Positions 1 through 13,171 of a stretch of DNA of 27,607 nt are shown here, piece by piece; the stretch's first letter is position 1, and every line of letters starts with the position of its first letter. Below the pieces are notes generated by a model that saw only the letters and a program-made list of their open reading frames with translations, made no database searches and was not told the origin of the DNA. A program made the translations under genes and the position numbers. Source of the DNA: Pleurotus djamor (Eukaryota > Basidiomycota > Agaricomycetes > Agaricales > Pleurotaceae); NCBI GenBank assembly GCA_029747585.1, contig JAPEVF010000612.1, forward strand, positions 1 to 27,607, written 5' to 3'.

Positions 1-3000
1 GTACTTGAAATGCCTTCGGGTACAGGCAAGACAGTATCCCTGCTGTCCTTGATTGTCTCTTACCAACAGGTGGTCCTTTGATCCTCTCCCATTCTACAGT
101 CCTCTGATGGTCGCCTCCAGTTCTATCCTACGAAGCGAAAACTCATATATTGTTCGCGTACCGTACCCGAAATCGAAAAGGCTTTGGCGGAGCTCAAGCG
201 ACTGATTGAGTACCGCGTCAACTGTGCCGAGGACGAAGAAAGCAAAGCGAAGGAACGTGACTTCCTGGGGCTAGGCTTGACCAGTCGCAAAAATCTATGC
301 ATTCATCCCGATGTACGTTCAAATCCGGGAGTTGTGCCACATCTAGGCTAACCAGTCCTAGGTCTCGAAAGAGAAAAAAGGGAACATCGTTGATGCTCGC
401 TGTAGGGATCTCACGAACTCGGCGACATGTGAGAAAGGTCGCGCCAATCCTGGTTCCGTTGAATTATGTGATTGGCATGAAGTATGTAGACACGTTCGCC
501 ACCCACGAAGGTTTCTGGCTAATCACTTCCCCCAGAATCTCGGACAACTGGATCCAGGTAATCTGATCCCTCGGGGAATATGGACTTTGGCAGATATTCT
601 TGAGTACGGTAAAGATCATGGCATTTGCCCTTACTTCACTGTTCGCCGGATGGTATCTCAAGCTTCTCGCCTCGGCGAAGTTTTTTCTAAGTCCTTTTCT
701 AGATGCCCTTTGCCGATGTCATTATCTACTCTTTTCATTACCTTCTTGATCCCAAGGTGGCCGAGCAAGTCTCCAAGGAGTTGTCCAAAGATGCCATCGT
801 CGTTTTTGACGAAGCCCATAATATCGGTAAATTGGATGAACCGCATTCGCCACGGACCGCGCGCTGACTACTCCATTACAAAGATAACGTTTGCATTGAG
901 AGTCTTAGCATCGATATCACCCGGCCTATGCTCGACTCTGCGGGACGTAGTGTCGTAAAGCTCGGAGAGAAAATTGAAGAGTGGGTCACGCGGGCTTCTT
1001 TAATCTCTCCTTTTCTTACCCTTATCAAGGTTTAAAACTACAGACGCAGCAAAACTTCAGGACGAATATGCTCGCTTGGTTGAAGGCTTACAGGAAGGAG
1101 AGACTGATGTCGACGCAGATCAGTCCGTCCCTAACCCAGGTAAGTCTACACACCTTTATGGTCAAGACCTGGACGCCATGTGCGGTATCAGTACTCCCAG
1201 ATGACCTCCTCAAAGAGGCGATACCTGGCAACATCCGAAAAGCCGAGCATTTTGTGGCGTTTTTAAAGCGGTTTGTCGAATATTTAAAAGTGAGTGGTGT
1301 TTTGGTCCTGAAGTCAATTACGTCCTCCAACAGGAACCATGGTGTGATCCAACTAGACTCGGATGCGTGTCCTACACGTTGTCGCTGAGACGCCCTTGTC
1401 GTTCCTCCAGCACCTCAAAGATATCACCTATATAGAGCGGCGCCCTTTGCGGTATGTTTCTTGTTCATCCATGCTTCCCTCTCGTCTAGATTTACCAAAG
1501 TTTCTGCGCCGAACGACTACAGTCCCTTGTCCGCACTCTCGAGCTCAGCCGTGTCGATGAGTATTCGGCCCTTCAAAAAGTCGCCAGTTTCGCCACGCTA
1601 GTATCGACTTATGAGAAAGGTACCGTCTACTTCTTTTGTTGGCCTACTGCTTTTATACATCTTCCCCAGGCTTCTTGCTCATTCTAGAGCCCTTTGAGAC
1701 TGATAATGCGACAGTCCCGAATCCTGTCTTCCATTTTACGTGGGTTCGATGCTACAGTGTGGGAGGCCGTTCGGCTTATGTCCTTGCCTAGATGTCTCGA
1801 CCCCTCATTGGCCATCAAACCAGTCTTTGAACGGTTCAGCAGCGTTGTAATCACTTCTGGAACAATATCCCCGTTGGATATGTACCCCAAGATGTTGCAA
1901 TTTACGCCTGTTGTGCAAGAAACATATCCTATGACCCTGACGCGTAATGCTTTCTTGCCTCTGGTGAGTCACCGATCGCTCTTACGGTGCCGCCATTAAA
2001 TAATGGTTTGTAGGTCATCACACGGGGGAGTGACCAGGTCGCCATAAGCTCGCGTTTCGAAGTCAGGAACGATCCAGCGGTGGTTCGTAATTTCGGGAGC
2101 ATCCTTGTCGAATACAGTAAAATCGTCCCGGACGGCATTGTGGCCTTCTTTCCAAGCTACTTGTATATGGAGTCAATTGTGGCCGCGTGGAACGATATGG
2201 TACGCAATAAGTTTCCTGCCTCCTATCGCTTGGTCACACTGTCAACTTTAACAGGGGATCCTGAACGAAGTGTGGAAGAATAAACTCATATTCGTCGAGA
2301 CACCTGACGCGAATGAAACGAGCATAGCTCTAGAAAATTATCGCCGTGTGCGTCACCCTTACGGCTTCGTAATACTCACTGTACGAAAATGACAATCCTA
2401 TAGGCTTGTGACAATGGCCGTGGGGCCGTCCTTCTGTCAGTCGCACGAGGAAAGGTCTCAGAAGGTATCGATTTTGACCACAACTATGGCCGTGCTGTTA
2501 TCATGTTTGGGTAAGGCGTTCTCAATCCCCATGTATCCAATTAACACTGGAATAGTGTCCCATATCAATATACCGAAAGTCGGATTCTGAAAGCCCGCTT
2601 GGAGTATTTACGAGATGCCTATCGCATCCGCGAATCAGAATTTCTAGGTTTCGATGCCATGCGTAACGCAGCTCAGTGTGTGGGGCGTGTCCTGCGTGGT
2701 AAGACAGATTGGGGGCTAATGGTGTTTGCCGATAAGGTGCGCCGCTAGATTTTTTACTATTTGGTTTCTTCTGACAACATATCGCAGCGCTTCGCTAGAT
2801 CGGACAAACGGGCTAAGTTACCCCGTTGGATCAATCAGTATATCACGGAGGCCGCATCCAATCTCTCAACAGACATGGCCATCACCCTTTCAAAACTCTT
2901 CATGCGTACCATCTCTCAAAATCCCAATGAAAATCAAACTGGTATATCATTGTGGACGATCGAAGACATTCAGAAGGCCCAAGACAAACAGAAAGCCCAA

Positions 3001-3105
3001 GATTTGGAGCAGGCACAACGGAATGCAGAAATCATGGGCGATGACGACGACGGATATGGCGACGGGGGTATTGACGATAACATGCTAGTTGACTTTGATC
3101 TATGA
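1..3105 (+). CDS. RAD3: TFIIH DNA helicase RAD3/XPD (ERCC2), 5' partial
   Basis: This encodes the 5'-3' DNA helicase subunit of TFIIH, which acts in the nucleus in nucleotide-excision repair and promoter opening. Seventeen exons can be joined: 1-69, 121-312, 362-481, 536-652, 703-826, 884-980, 1030-1139, 1192-1289, 1357-1451, 1501-1619, 1670-1739, 1792-1963, 2014-2199, 2255-2347, 2404-2510, 2556-2736, 2788-3105. They give 755 residues in frame. The window opens just before Walker A (MPSGTGKT), so roughly 40 N-terminal residues are missing compared with yeast Rad3. The DEAH box (VFDEAHNI) is split by an intron at 827-883. Four cysteines placed like the XPD Fe-S ligands are present (NLCIHPD, DARCRD, ELCDWHE, GICPYF). 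Helicase motif VI ([11 protein letters not shown]) is intact. The C-terminus is acidic and ends in VDFDL. Introns are 45-67 bases. All motifs are present, so the gene looks functional. Confidence 0.96.
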
Positions 3106-3147
3106 TTTTCTGCGCAGTGTTAGCATACATTATAGACGCGCGGACTA

Positions 3148-3637
3148 CTAATGGGACGACTCACTGCAAACATTGAGGGCACTTGTTATCCTGCATTAGA
3201 CGACGCTAGGTAAGCAAGCAACTCGAAGATACACCATACCTACCTCATGTGAAAGCAAACGCTCCGGTTGTCTATATCAGTGAGGCCCTCGTCAGAAGGC
3301 ACCAGGGCGTTAAAGGCCCGATGCTTACGCAAACCAACGTTGACATTGGCAAGTCCCAGCCATTCTGTGCTCTGCTGGATGTGCCTGGCTATTGTAGCAG
3401 ACGGAGCTCTGGCAATCCACGTCGGTGTTTTGAGTGAGTACGCGGTGTCCACAACGGGTATACAAAGTGAATGCAAGTTGTCTGTGACACATCTAAACCA
3501 AGTGGCATCTTTATTTGAAAGGGGCCTCGCGGACTTGGGAGCAGAGATCTCACCACTGTGGTCGGCGGAGGTAGGAGAAGATGGATTTTGATCGCGAATC
3601 GAGGCTTTGGCTTCGATCTGGATGTCGACACCGTGTC
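3148..3637 (-). CDS. Unrecognised protein, 3' exons only (model incomplete)
   Basis: The minus strand is stop-free from 3650 down to 3243, 136 codons. It includes stretches that read like real protein, such as EWLGLANVNVGLRKHRAF and ALVPSDEGLTDIDNR. At the end a plausible intron (3243-3191, GTAGGT...CTAATGCAG) joins in frame to a short last exon 3190-3148 ending RITSALNVCSESSH. That stop lies 42 bases from the RAD3 stop, the tight convergent spacing usual in this window. An acceptor at 3638 (TATAG) could start the long exon. I could not carry the frame further upstream: the best partner frame (YIYWPFLDLPPV) meets an in-frame TGA near 3791 with no acceptor between. The plus strand also has a 107-codon frame here in the phase where third positions coincide, so strand choice is not certain. 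No family recognised. Confidence 0.35.
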
Positions 3638-3905
3638 CTATATCGTAGATTCAGTGTCGGTGACGAGGATGTAACCTGCTGAGTCGACTATCCTACCTTG
3701 TGAGCACGACAATGGAGGGGGGAGCAGAGAAACGTGTAACACAGGAGGCAGGTCCAAGAACGGCCAGTAAATGTAGGAAATGGGCAAGGTTCACGGTCCG
3801 ACTGGAAGTCCGTTGCTTCGTCTGGTTGTAGCTGACTTTGTATGAATATCGAGTATTAAATGGATGTTCAATGCCTCAAGACACAAATGTGACGATTATA
3901 GCATG

Positions 3906-4932
3906 GTCAGAGTGTGATAGTGGGAAGGTCCGTGTTGATGCACCAGGGAACTGGATAATCGAGATGCACTCGTGCCAGAGCGCCGCTCGGAGTGGTGTGT
4001 ACTTCAGATGGAAAAATCAGATAGGAAATGGACTCGAGCGAAAGCATCCCACTTTACACGTACGTAAATAAACCCCGCCAAGGTCCCCCATATGCTACCC
4101 AACGCAGTGAACTTCGCCACATCGGTTCACCTAGGAAAACGACTCACAGTGGGGTCAGAAAAGGAAAGGGAGAGAAGTGTGGGCTTGAGCATCGTCCCCT
4201 CGAGCCGAGCTCGGTAGACGTGGTTCAGTGTGCTGGTCCTTTGCTAAGAGGGGCGAGAACGGGCCATAGATAAATGGGGCCGATGAGCACTAACGGAATC
4301 GGCCATGTTGGCGGTAACAATCCCGTTACATTCCAAGCCTATGACAGGTCTACCTTGCCAACGCGAATTTTTTAAGTTGGATACCTCTGCAATGTCCCTG
4401 CAGGCAAGACTTATTTTTAAATTGGTCGCTTGAGACGCTACGTCTGCGGTAGGCACCAGGCTGTCCGAGTCATGAAACAATGCCGTCCGATAGAGGGGGG
4501 GGCTGTGAGGATTGGGTGTTTAATGAGAGAAGATAGAGACCCACCTTGAGGCGGGGTATTGTTGGTGCATTGAGCGGGCTGGGATAAATAGCGTACGCGG
4601 AGCGGCATAGGCATAAAGTGAATGGAGCGTTGTTTCGCTGAACGTGTTAGTAAACAAACTGGCTCGCGTCCGGAATAATTCCCAAATATGGCAGGTGCTT
4701 CTTTAGAGAGCTTCTTCGACATCATCATCATGGAAGTCCAAGGGGCCAGCGATCTGAGCTTGCATCGACTGCGCCCATTCCCTCGTGGCATCGTCCCTGT
4801 TGGGCTCAAGCACCACCTCGCTTCATGGTTGAACCTTGCTTTCACTGGCACCTATACGCTGAAATGTGGGTTCGCCAGTGTCCCAGGACTCTCCCACACA
4901 TCCAGGTCGGTCAAGAAGGGTTCATCATTTCA
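3906..4932 (-). pseudogene. Possible degraded or unresolved minus-strand coding segments
   Basis: Several short minus-strand segments read like protein but do not join into one frame. They are: about 4932-4863 (FLTDLDVWESPGTLANPHF); 4858-4703, interrupted by TGA at 4823-4825 and ending EEAL then TAA (includes EVVLEPNRDDATREWAQSMQ); about 4705-4650 in another frame (HLPYLGIIPDASQFVY); about 4480-4380 (SLVPTADVASQATNLKISL); and 4050-3906 (LIFPSEVHTTPSGALARVHL). Splice-like sites occur among them, for example CCCACATTTCAG near 4864 and TACTAAC...TTCAG near 4637. This may therefore be an intron-rich gene I have mis-spliced, a decayed gene, or chance open frames. No family recognised. It could belong with the 3' exons at 3148-3637. 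Confidence 0.22.
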
Positions 4933-5206
4933 AACCCCTCATTCTGGACCCTTTCTATCAAGATGAAGGTTCCTCAGAGCCGGAAGATCAGATTGCTCGC
5001 AAACCAATCCAAGATACTGCTTCCTGGATAAGAAAGGGTGCAACTCACAGCGCGGAACCAATCCGATCGAGGATTCCTCTCGTTTATATACACAAAGCCC
5101 TGAGTAGGGACGCAGGATAAAACCCGTTGGGGATTATTTATATATTATAAGCCATAACCTTCCAGTGGAAGCCGAAGAACACAATCGCAATCTTTACCAT
5201 TAATTT

Positions 5207-8485
<3,279 letters not shown>

Positions 8486-8550
8486 GCAAGAAGGAAGAGG
8501 GAATTGCCGAGAAAGAGTGGGTCGAACCTGGGGTTAGGGTTTATTGATTC
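8486..8550. promoter_or_regulatory. 65-base bidirectional promoter between YME1 and the GCIP-like gene
   Basis: The start codons of the two divergent genes are 65 bases apart, so both core promoters and 5' leaders must overlap here or extend into each other's transcribed region. It contains GGGGTTAGGGTTT (8530-8542), one copy of the fungal telomere-type hexamer TTAGGG, a sequence bound in some fungi by Tbf1/Teb1-type general regulatory factors. Its role here is inferred. Confidence 0.5.
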
Positions 8551-9778
8551 ATGATGGCGTCGGACAAGCAGAAAGGCGAGTCTCTTCAATTTGTGTTCCG
8601 TTACCTAAACTGACTGCTATTTAGTCCTAGAATCCCTTGCTGCTCTAAAGTCCAATTGCTCCTTTCTCTCATCAAACTTGGCTATAACCACAACCACTAC
8701 GACCACGGTAACGACCACAGACGCCCATCAACCACCTCTCCCCGTTGTCCTCAATGACCTCAGATCCTTGCTCTCGCTCATCTACTCGTCTGTCACAAAG
8801 CTTGCCGTAGCCTTGAAGCCTTCTTCTCCAACCTGGACCGCAGCTTCTACGCCCATCAAAGAAATATCAGACCGCGTCGCTGCTTTATCGCATTGTGTCC
8901 TCTTGATCGATCCATCTGTTCATGGTGCCCTTGTGCGTCGCGAAGCACAAGGAAACATTGTCGATGTTTTCGAAGCTATCTCGTCTCTGGCGCAAACTTT
9001 TCTGACCGTTGATTCTACTTCAAACGCAAGTGAAGTTTACTTGCAGAAGACTGGGACTGTTCATGATCTCATCGACAAGGCGAAGGCGACCTCTCCAGAT
9101 AATGTCGCCGCTGCCAGAAATAAGTGGGCACAAGATAGAGATACCTTTGCAGATGGTGTCACAGAGCTGCATGAGATGATCATGGACGCCGAGGGTGACT
9201 CCGACGACATCATCGATGATGGCTGGGACGAACTCGGTCTCGGACCGTCAAGAAAAATGGATGCGACCGAATTGAACCGTTCTAGAAAGGTAAGCTCGCT
9301 CAGCTCTTTGCGAAGGCCCGGACCTCTCACTGTCATTCCTCACAGGCATACACTGTACTCCGTATGGTGTCACTCCTCCACAAACGCGTTCTCCAAGATC
9401 TCTTGACGCCTCAACTATCAACTAGTCACCCTCCTGCAATATACGACAGACTCTGCACTGTATCGACAACTCTACAGTCCGCTGCAGACGACTTCGTTGC
9501 TTCCCTTTATGTCCCCCAAAATATTTTGAAAGTACAAGAAGCCCATCAAGCTTTCCAAGAAGCCACGAAATCCCTTCGCACCCAGATAACCGAGCATTTC
9601 CTCTCTCCCACACCGTCGACATTAGCCGAGCAGCTAGAACGTGTATCTCTGGCTCCCAGTGAGCACCAACCCACATCTNGCCCCCCGTTTGGAGGCGGGG
9701 TCTCAAGCAGCGAAATGGTTTCGTACATGTATTGATCAACTAGACAAGGCAACACATTCCTTCATCGTGGACCTCTAA
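8551..9778 (+). CDS. GCIP / cyclin-D1-binding protein 1-like protein
   Basis: A helical protein of the GCIP (CCNDBP1) family; the human relative binds cyclin D and acts as a negative transcriptional regulator, while the fungal role is unknown. Exons 8551-8575, 8625-9289 and 9346-9778 give 373 residues only if the N at 9679 is ignored. With the N removed, the C-terminus reads in frame through AAKWFRTCIDQLDKATHSF to TAA. ATG 8551 is followed by another ATG at 8554. The first intron joins ...SDKQK to VLESLAALKSN only with a GC donor (AAAG|GCGAGT), giving a 49-base GC-AG intron. A polythreonine run (8682-8718) follows. The central region has an acidic DSDDIIDDGWDELGLGPSRK block, which is the most recognisable family feature. 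The human homologue is 360 residues, so the length fits. Confidence 0.8.
8682..8722 (+). repeat. ACN trinucleotide-rich tract coding polythreonine
   Basis: An imperfect run of ACC/ACA/ACG codons codes for ITTTTTTTVTTTDA near the N-terminus of the GCIP-like protein. It is a likely length-variable microsatellite within coding sequence. Confidence 0.6.
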
Positions 9779-9939
9779 TTATCATCCACCCCCGTGCCTA
9801 TGTATTGGTAGCCGCCCTAGGCGTAGTTTCTGGCCGTAGGACAGCAGACTTGCCCCTTGCTCCGTCCCCCAAAGCGTGACGTGTATGCTTGGTCCCGACG
9901 TGCGCGACATAGATTTGCCTGCCCAAATCCACAAGATTG
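9779..9939. other. Convergent intergenic gap
   Basis: 161 bases between the stops of the GCIP-like gene and the 423-aa protein gene. It must hold both 3' ends. No further feature seen. Confidence 0.5.
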
Positions 9940-11375
9940 TCAGACCTGAGTCCCCTCAGGAGCTTGTTCTCGTCTCCTCTTCAACTCCCACTCATCACGC
10001 CATTTTGCGCCCAAACAATTAGGGAACAGAGCAGAACTGCGTTTTGCGTGAAGTATCTCTTCGAACCGATATATCTTCTCGACCTGCTCTTGCAAGTCAA
10101 AACAATTCATCTGTGGGTAATGATGTTACATGGAAATATTTCGATGTTTTGGGAGTACAAAACTTACAGCTTCTGCTTCGCGTTTGGCTTTTGCTTCTTG
10201 TCGCATTTTATCCAGTTCTTTCAGCCTCTCTTCTTCCTTCTCCTTCCTATTCAGCCCCGATCGAGGCGTACCACCCGTCGCCTGTGCGTGAATGAGGAAA
10301 GAAAATTGACAGTCATGTTAGAAGCTAAACGTACGTTCTTGAACAGCTCCGAGTAAACAGAAGGGTTGCGAAGATCAAAGTCTGCCATTCCAACATACAT
10401 CGCGGGGCGGACGGAGCTGGACGTGGCGGATCTGGGGTCATTGGGCGAGGGTTTCGCTTGGTTCGGAGGCTTGTTAGGAGTGGATGATGCAGAGCTACCC
10501 TGACCGGGGGCCGACTTGATCTTCTTGATAGTAGGTAGTTTGAGTTTCTTCGGTGGAGGGGGCTTCACGGGTTCTTGTGAAGTCTCAACAACTCCGGCTG
10601 GGGTAGGAGGCACGTTGCTTGTATCGTCTACAATCCCGGTAGAGTCCTGGCCGCTTTCTTTGGGTCTCGATCGTTTCGTTCCAGGAGGAGGGTCATTCGT
10701 ACGAGGTTGGTTCGAGCGACGCTCGTCCTTCATCATGACTGTGTCGCTGGGAGCTTTAGCCTTGGGTTTGGCTTTCTGTCGAGGTTTCGACCCCTTGCCA
10801 CCCTTGCGCAGTGTAGGTTTCCCTTTAACATTCCGTTCAGCGGGTTCGTCAGAGAAGTCGTCCTCATCCGAGTTTGAGGCCTGTGGTTCTTCACCGAAGT
10901 CCCCATTGTTCGAGTCAATAAAATCATCCTCCTCGTCCGAAGTCTTTACGACACGTGGTCTCTTTACAGGTCTTGCAGGACGAGCCTTGCGAGATGTGGT
11001 GGCACGCGAGGAAGATGGGATTTCCTCAGGTGATGCAGTGGTGGTAGTGGTGGTAGTTGTAGTGGCAAGAAATCTCGAGTCGACGACATGGTGACTTTCA
11101 ATATCAATTTCGGCATCCATACTGTCGAGGACACGCTGACTAGGCCGCCTGACGCGTTTGGAGCGAGAATGGCTCGAAGATGCGCTGACTCCTGCGTCGT
11201 CTTCCCCATCATCAGAGTCCAATACACGACGTTTGGTAGGTTTACGCCGCGGAGGGGAGCCGCCAGTTAACAACAACTGTACAGATATCAGTTCGCCTCG
11301 GATGTTATGCAGATAGAAACAAAATCATACTTCGTCGTCTGAGCTTCTTTCAGGGATTTGGAAACGAAGGGACAT
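9940..11375 (-). CDS. Unrecognised, largely disordered, probably nuclear protein (423 aa)
   Basis: Exons 11375-11331, 11276-10335, 10281-10168 and 10110-9940 join exactly in frame to give 423 residues from MSLRFQIPERSSDDE to stop at 9940. The middle is low-complexity: repeated acidic blocks (DSDDGEDD, NSDEDDFSD), a threonine run, and many basic Pro/Lys clusters that look like nuclear localisation signals (RPVKRPRVVK, KKLKLPTIKKIK). The last about 110 residues differ: a short motif MADFDLRNPSVYSELFKN, then a charged coiled-coil stretch (RKEKEEERLKELDKMRQEA), then FDLQEQVEKIYRFEEILHA and a segment with SALFPN and a Trp pair. That end looks like the conserved functional part. I do not recognise the family. 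A chromatin-associated role is only suggested by composition. The 192-codon open frame on the plus strand here is its antisense shadow. Confidence 0.72.
11037..11063 (-). repeat. ACN-type tract coding threonine run
   Basis: A (GGT/AGT)n-like tract on the plus strand encodes nine consecutive threonines in the minus-strand 423-aa protein. It is the second coding threonine microsatellite in the window. Confidence 0.6.
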
Positions 11376-11528
11376 TGTGAATAGTGGATATAAGTAGTTT
11401 GTGACTTCAGCCTGACCGTCGGTGTGATGATGGAATGAGAAGTGGCGCGCCTAACCAGCGTCTAAAAGGATGTCCGAATCGACAAAGCTTCCGTTGATAC
11501 ATTGAATGGCAAAATATTCTACATTATA
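11376..11528. promoter_or_regulatory. Short promoter region of the 423-aa protein gene / FBP1 3' end
   Basis: 153 bases between the FBP1 stop and the start of the downstream-oriented minus-strand gene. The FBP1 3' end and the promoter of the 423-aa gene must share it. No clear TATA or other site. Confidence 0.35.
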
Positions 11529-12899
11529 TTATGACTCTGGAGAATCCCCCTTCCAATCCAGATAGAACTTCATCAAATCTGTAACATCGTCTTTACTGCC
11601 GAGGAACACAGGGCATCTTTCGTGGATAGAAGTAGGTACGATATCCAAGATTCGCTTCGTGCCCGTGGTCGCAATACCTCCAGCCTAGATAGTATTGTGC
11701 TTAGTTTCGATACAAGCTATGATGGAAGGGACTCACTTGTTCAGTCAAGAAAGCCATTGGGAAGGCCTCATATAAGAGCCTTAGCTTCCCATGTTTGCTC
11801 TTCTTGTCGTCTGGATAACCAAAGATACCACCATAGAGGAGAGTTCGATGTACATCCGCGACCATGGAACCGATATATCGTGCGCTGTAGGGTGACTTGG
11901 GTGCTTTCGGATATTTGATAGAGTTCAAATAGTTAATCACTGGTTGGTGGAAATACATGGAATTGCCTTCATTAAACGAGTATATCTTGCCTCGCGGGGG
12001 TATCTTGATCTATGAGAGCATCGAGTTAGGACAGGCGACATAACGCGTCAAAGTACGTACATCAGGATGGGTAAGTATGAATTCGCCGAGGGCGTTGTCG
12101 AGGGTGTAGCCATTGACACCTGATCCCGTTGAAAGGACAAGATTGGCGGAAGATCCGTACCTGGTGGTAGCTTATGAGTAAAACAAGAACGACGAGGGCA
12201 GGACGCGATGCTTACATGGTATACCCAGCAGCAACCATCTCTGTGCCAGGCCTCAGAACATCCTCGATCGTTCCAGGCGAGTCAGGCCGCTAAGAAGATT
12301 TCAACACCGAAAGACGCGTGAGAGGGGCGGCGGAGCACGCACAATCCTGTAGATCCCAAATATCGTCCCGATGTTCACACCGGCATCGATGTTGCTGCTA
12401 CCGTCCAAGGGATCGAAGACTACGCAGTATTTTCCCCTATTTTTCTCCTCGATGATGATAGCGTCGTCGAGTTCCTCGGATACCAGGACTGCCGTCTTGC
12501 CGGATGCGCGTAGAGCATTGACCATGATATCATTGGATAGAACATCGAGCTTCTTCTGCTCTTCGCCCTGTACATTGGTCTCGCCTGCGAGACCCACACT
12601 GATAAGGTCATAGAGAGTTAGAGGACGTTCCGCAAGGAGAATGCATGAAGAACGCACAGGTTGATTAAGCGAGCCTTCCGTACGTTTGTCGCGATAAACT
12701 TGGAGGTCACTTGAATAGCGGTTAATAGAAGTGTCAAGTCGCCAGTGGCAGCCGGGCCCAGTCGCATCTGGTCATGCAAGACATGACTATCACGGCCATT
12801 TGTGAGTGATCAATCGACAACTTTAAGTAGATGAGATCCATACCGTGTAAGTGTGATGAGATCAACACTGGGAGGTTCTGTTTCGGTAACTGAGGCCAT
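11529..12899 (-). CDS. FBP1: Fructose-1,6-bisphosphatase
   Basis: The enzyme hydrolyses fructose-1,6-bisphosphate to fructose-6-phosphate, the committed step of gluconeogenesis, in the cytosol. Seven exons (12899-12844, 12786-12658, 12598-12343, 12289-12216, 12160-12061, 12009-11737, 11684-11529) give 347 residues, the usual length for the family. The metal/phosphate site [19 protein letters not shown] is intact, as are VSEELDD, the substrate-binding region ([20 protein letters not shown]) and the C-terminal [16 protein letters not shown]. The start ATG at 12899 gives [19 protein letters not shown], aligning with the family N-terminus. Unlike the yeast enzyme there is no Pro at position 2 and no RRxS site near the N-terminus. 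Upstream, 272 bases separate it from the zinc-finger gene's stop. Confidence 0.96.
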
Positions 12900-13171
12900 G
12901 AAGGAGGGAAGGAGTACACAAGGGAAGGGGGTTATCGAATCGGCACAAATAATCTAATAAATACTGTTAAGTAACGGGAAGATTCGGGCAACGGAAGGAG
13001 TGTCTTGTTCCGTGTCGTCAGTCCACTCGACTCAAATGGTAGGAGATACCTTACCGTTAGGGGCCCCATTTCATGTGGGACTTGATTGGGGCGGGCCGGG
13101 CGTTATCCGTCAGANGTTTTATTTCGTATGATAGGCTACTGATATTGTACAAGGGCCGGCGTATTGGTATG
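12900..13171. promoter_or_regulatory. FBP1 upstream region and zinc-finger gene 3' end
   Basis: 272 bases that must contain the FBP1 promoter. It has a GC-rich block (GGGGCGGGCCGGGCG, 13089-13103) and one N at 13115. I could not find a convincing CreA/Mig1 (SYGGRG) site pair or a TATA box. Confidence 0.3.

Larger units (their letters stand above)
3106..5206. other. 2.1-kb unassigned stretch between RAD3 and YME1
   Basis: This is the only long stretch of the window without a recognised gene. Neighbouring gaps are 65-420 bases, so a 2.1-kb gap is out of character. It contains several stop-free minus-strand segments with splice-like boundaries (described separately) and some open plus-strand frames that overlap them. 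A TATA-like TATATAAA lies on the minus strand near 5083-5092, about 115 bases beyond the YME1 stop, and could serve a minus-strand transcript. I found no terminal inverted repeats, transposase or reverse-transcriptase motifs, or tRNA-like cloverleaf. No full-length intact gene could be built. Confidence 0.5.

Noticed and set aside
70..120. A 30-base first intron in RAD3 (70-99)
   Set aside because: The longer 51-base intron ending at 120 is in frame and reproduces the conserved [18 protein letters not shown] sequence.
8678..8680. TTG 8678 as the start of the GCIP-like gene
   Set aside because: The frame continues upstream through VLESLAALKSN and joins an ATG exon at 8551, so TTG is internal.
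10516..11094. 192-codon open frame on the plus strand
   Set aside because: Antisense shadow of the exon of the 423-aa protein; low-complexity Ser/Gly composition and no splice or family support.
9940..11375. INO80B/Ies2 (PAPA-1) identity for the 423-aa protein
   Set aside because: Charged composition is similar, but I could not find the PAPA-1 motif; the assignment would be a guess.
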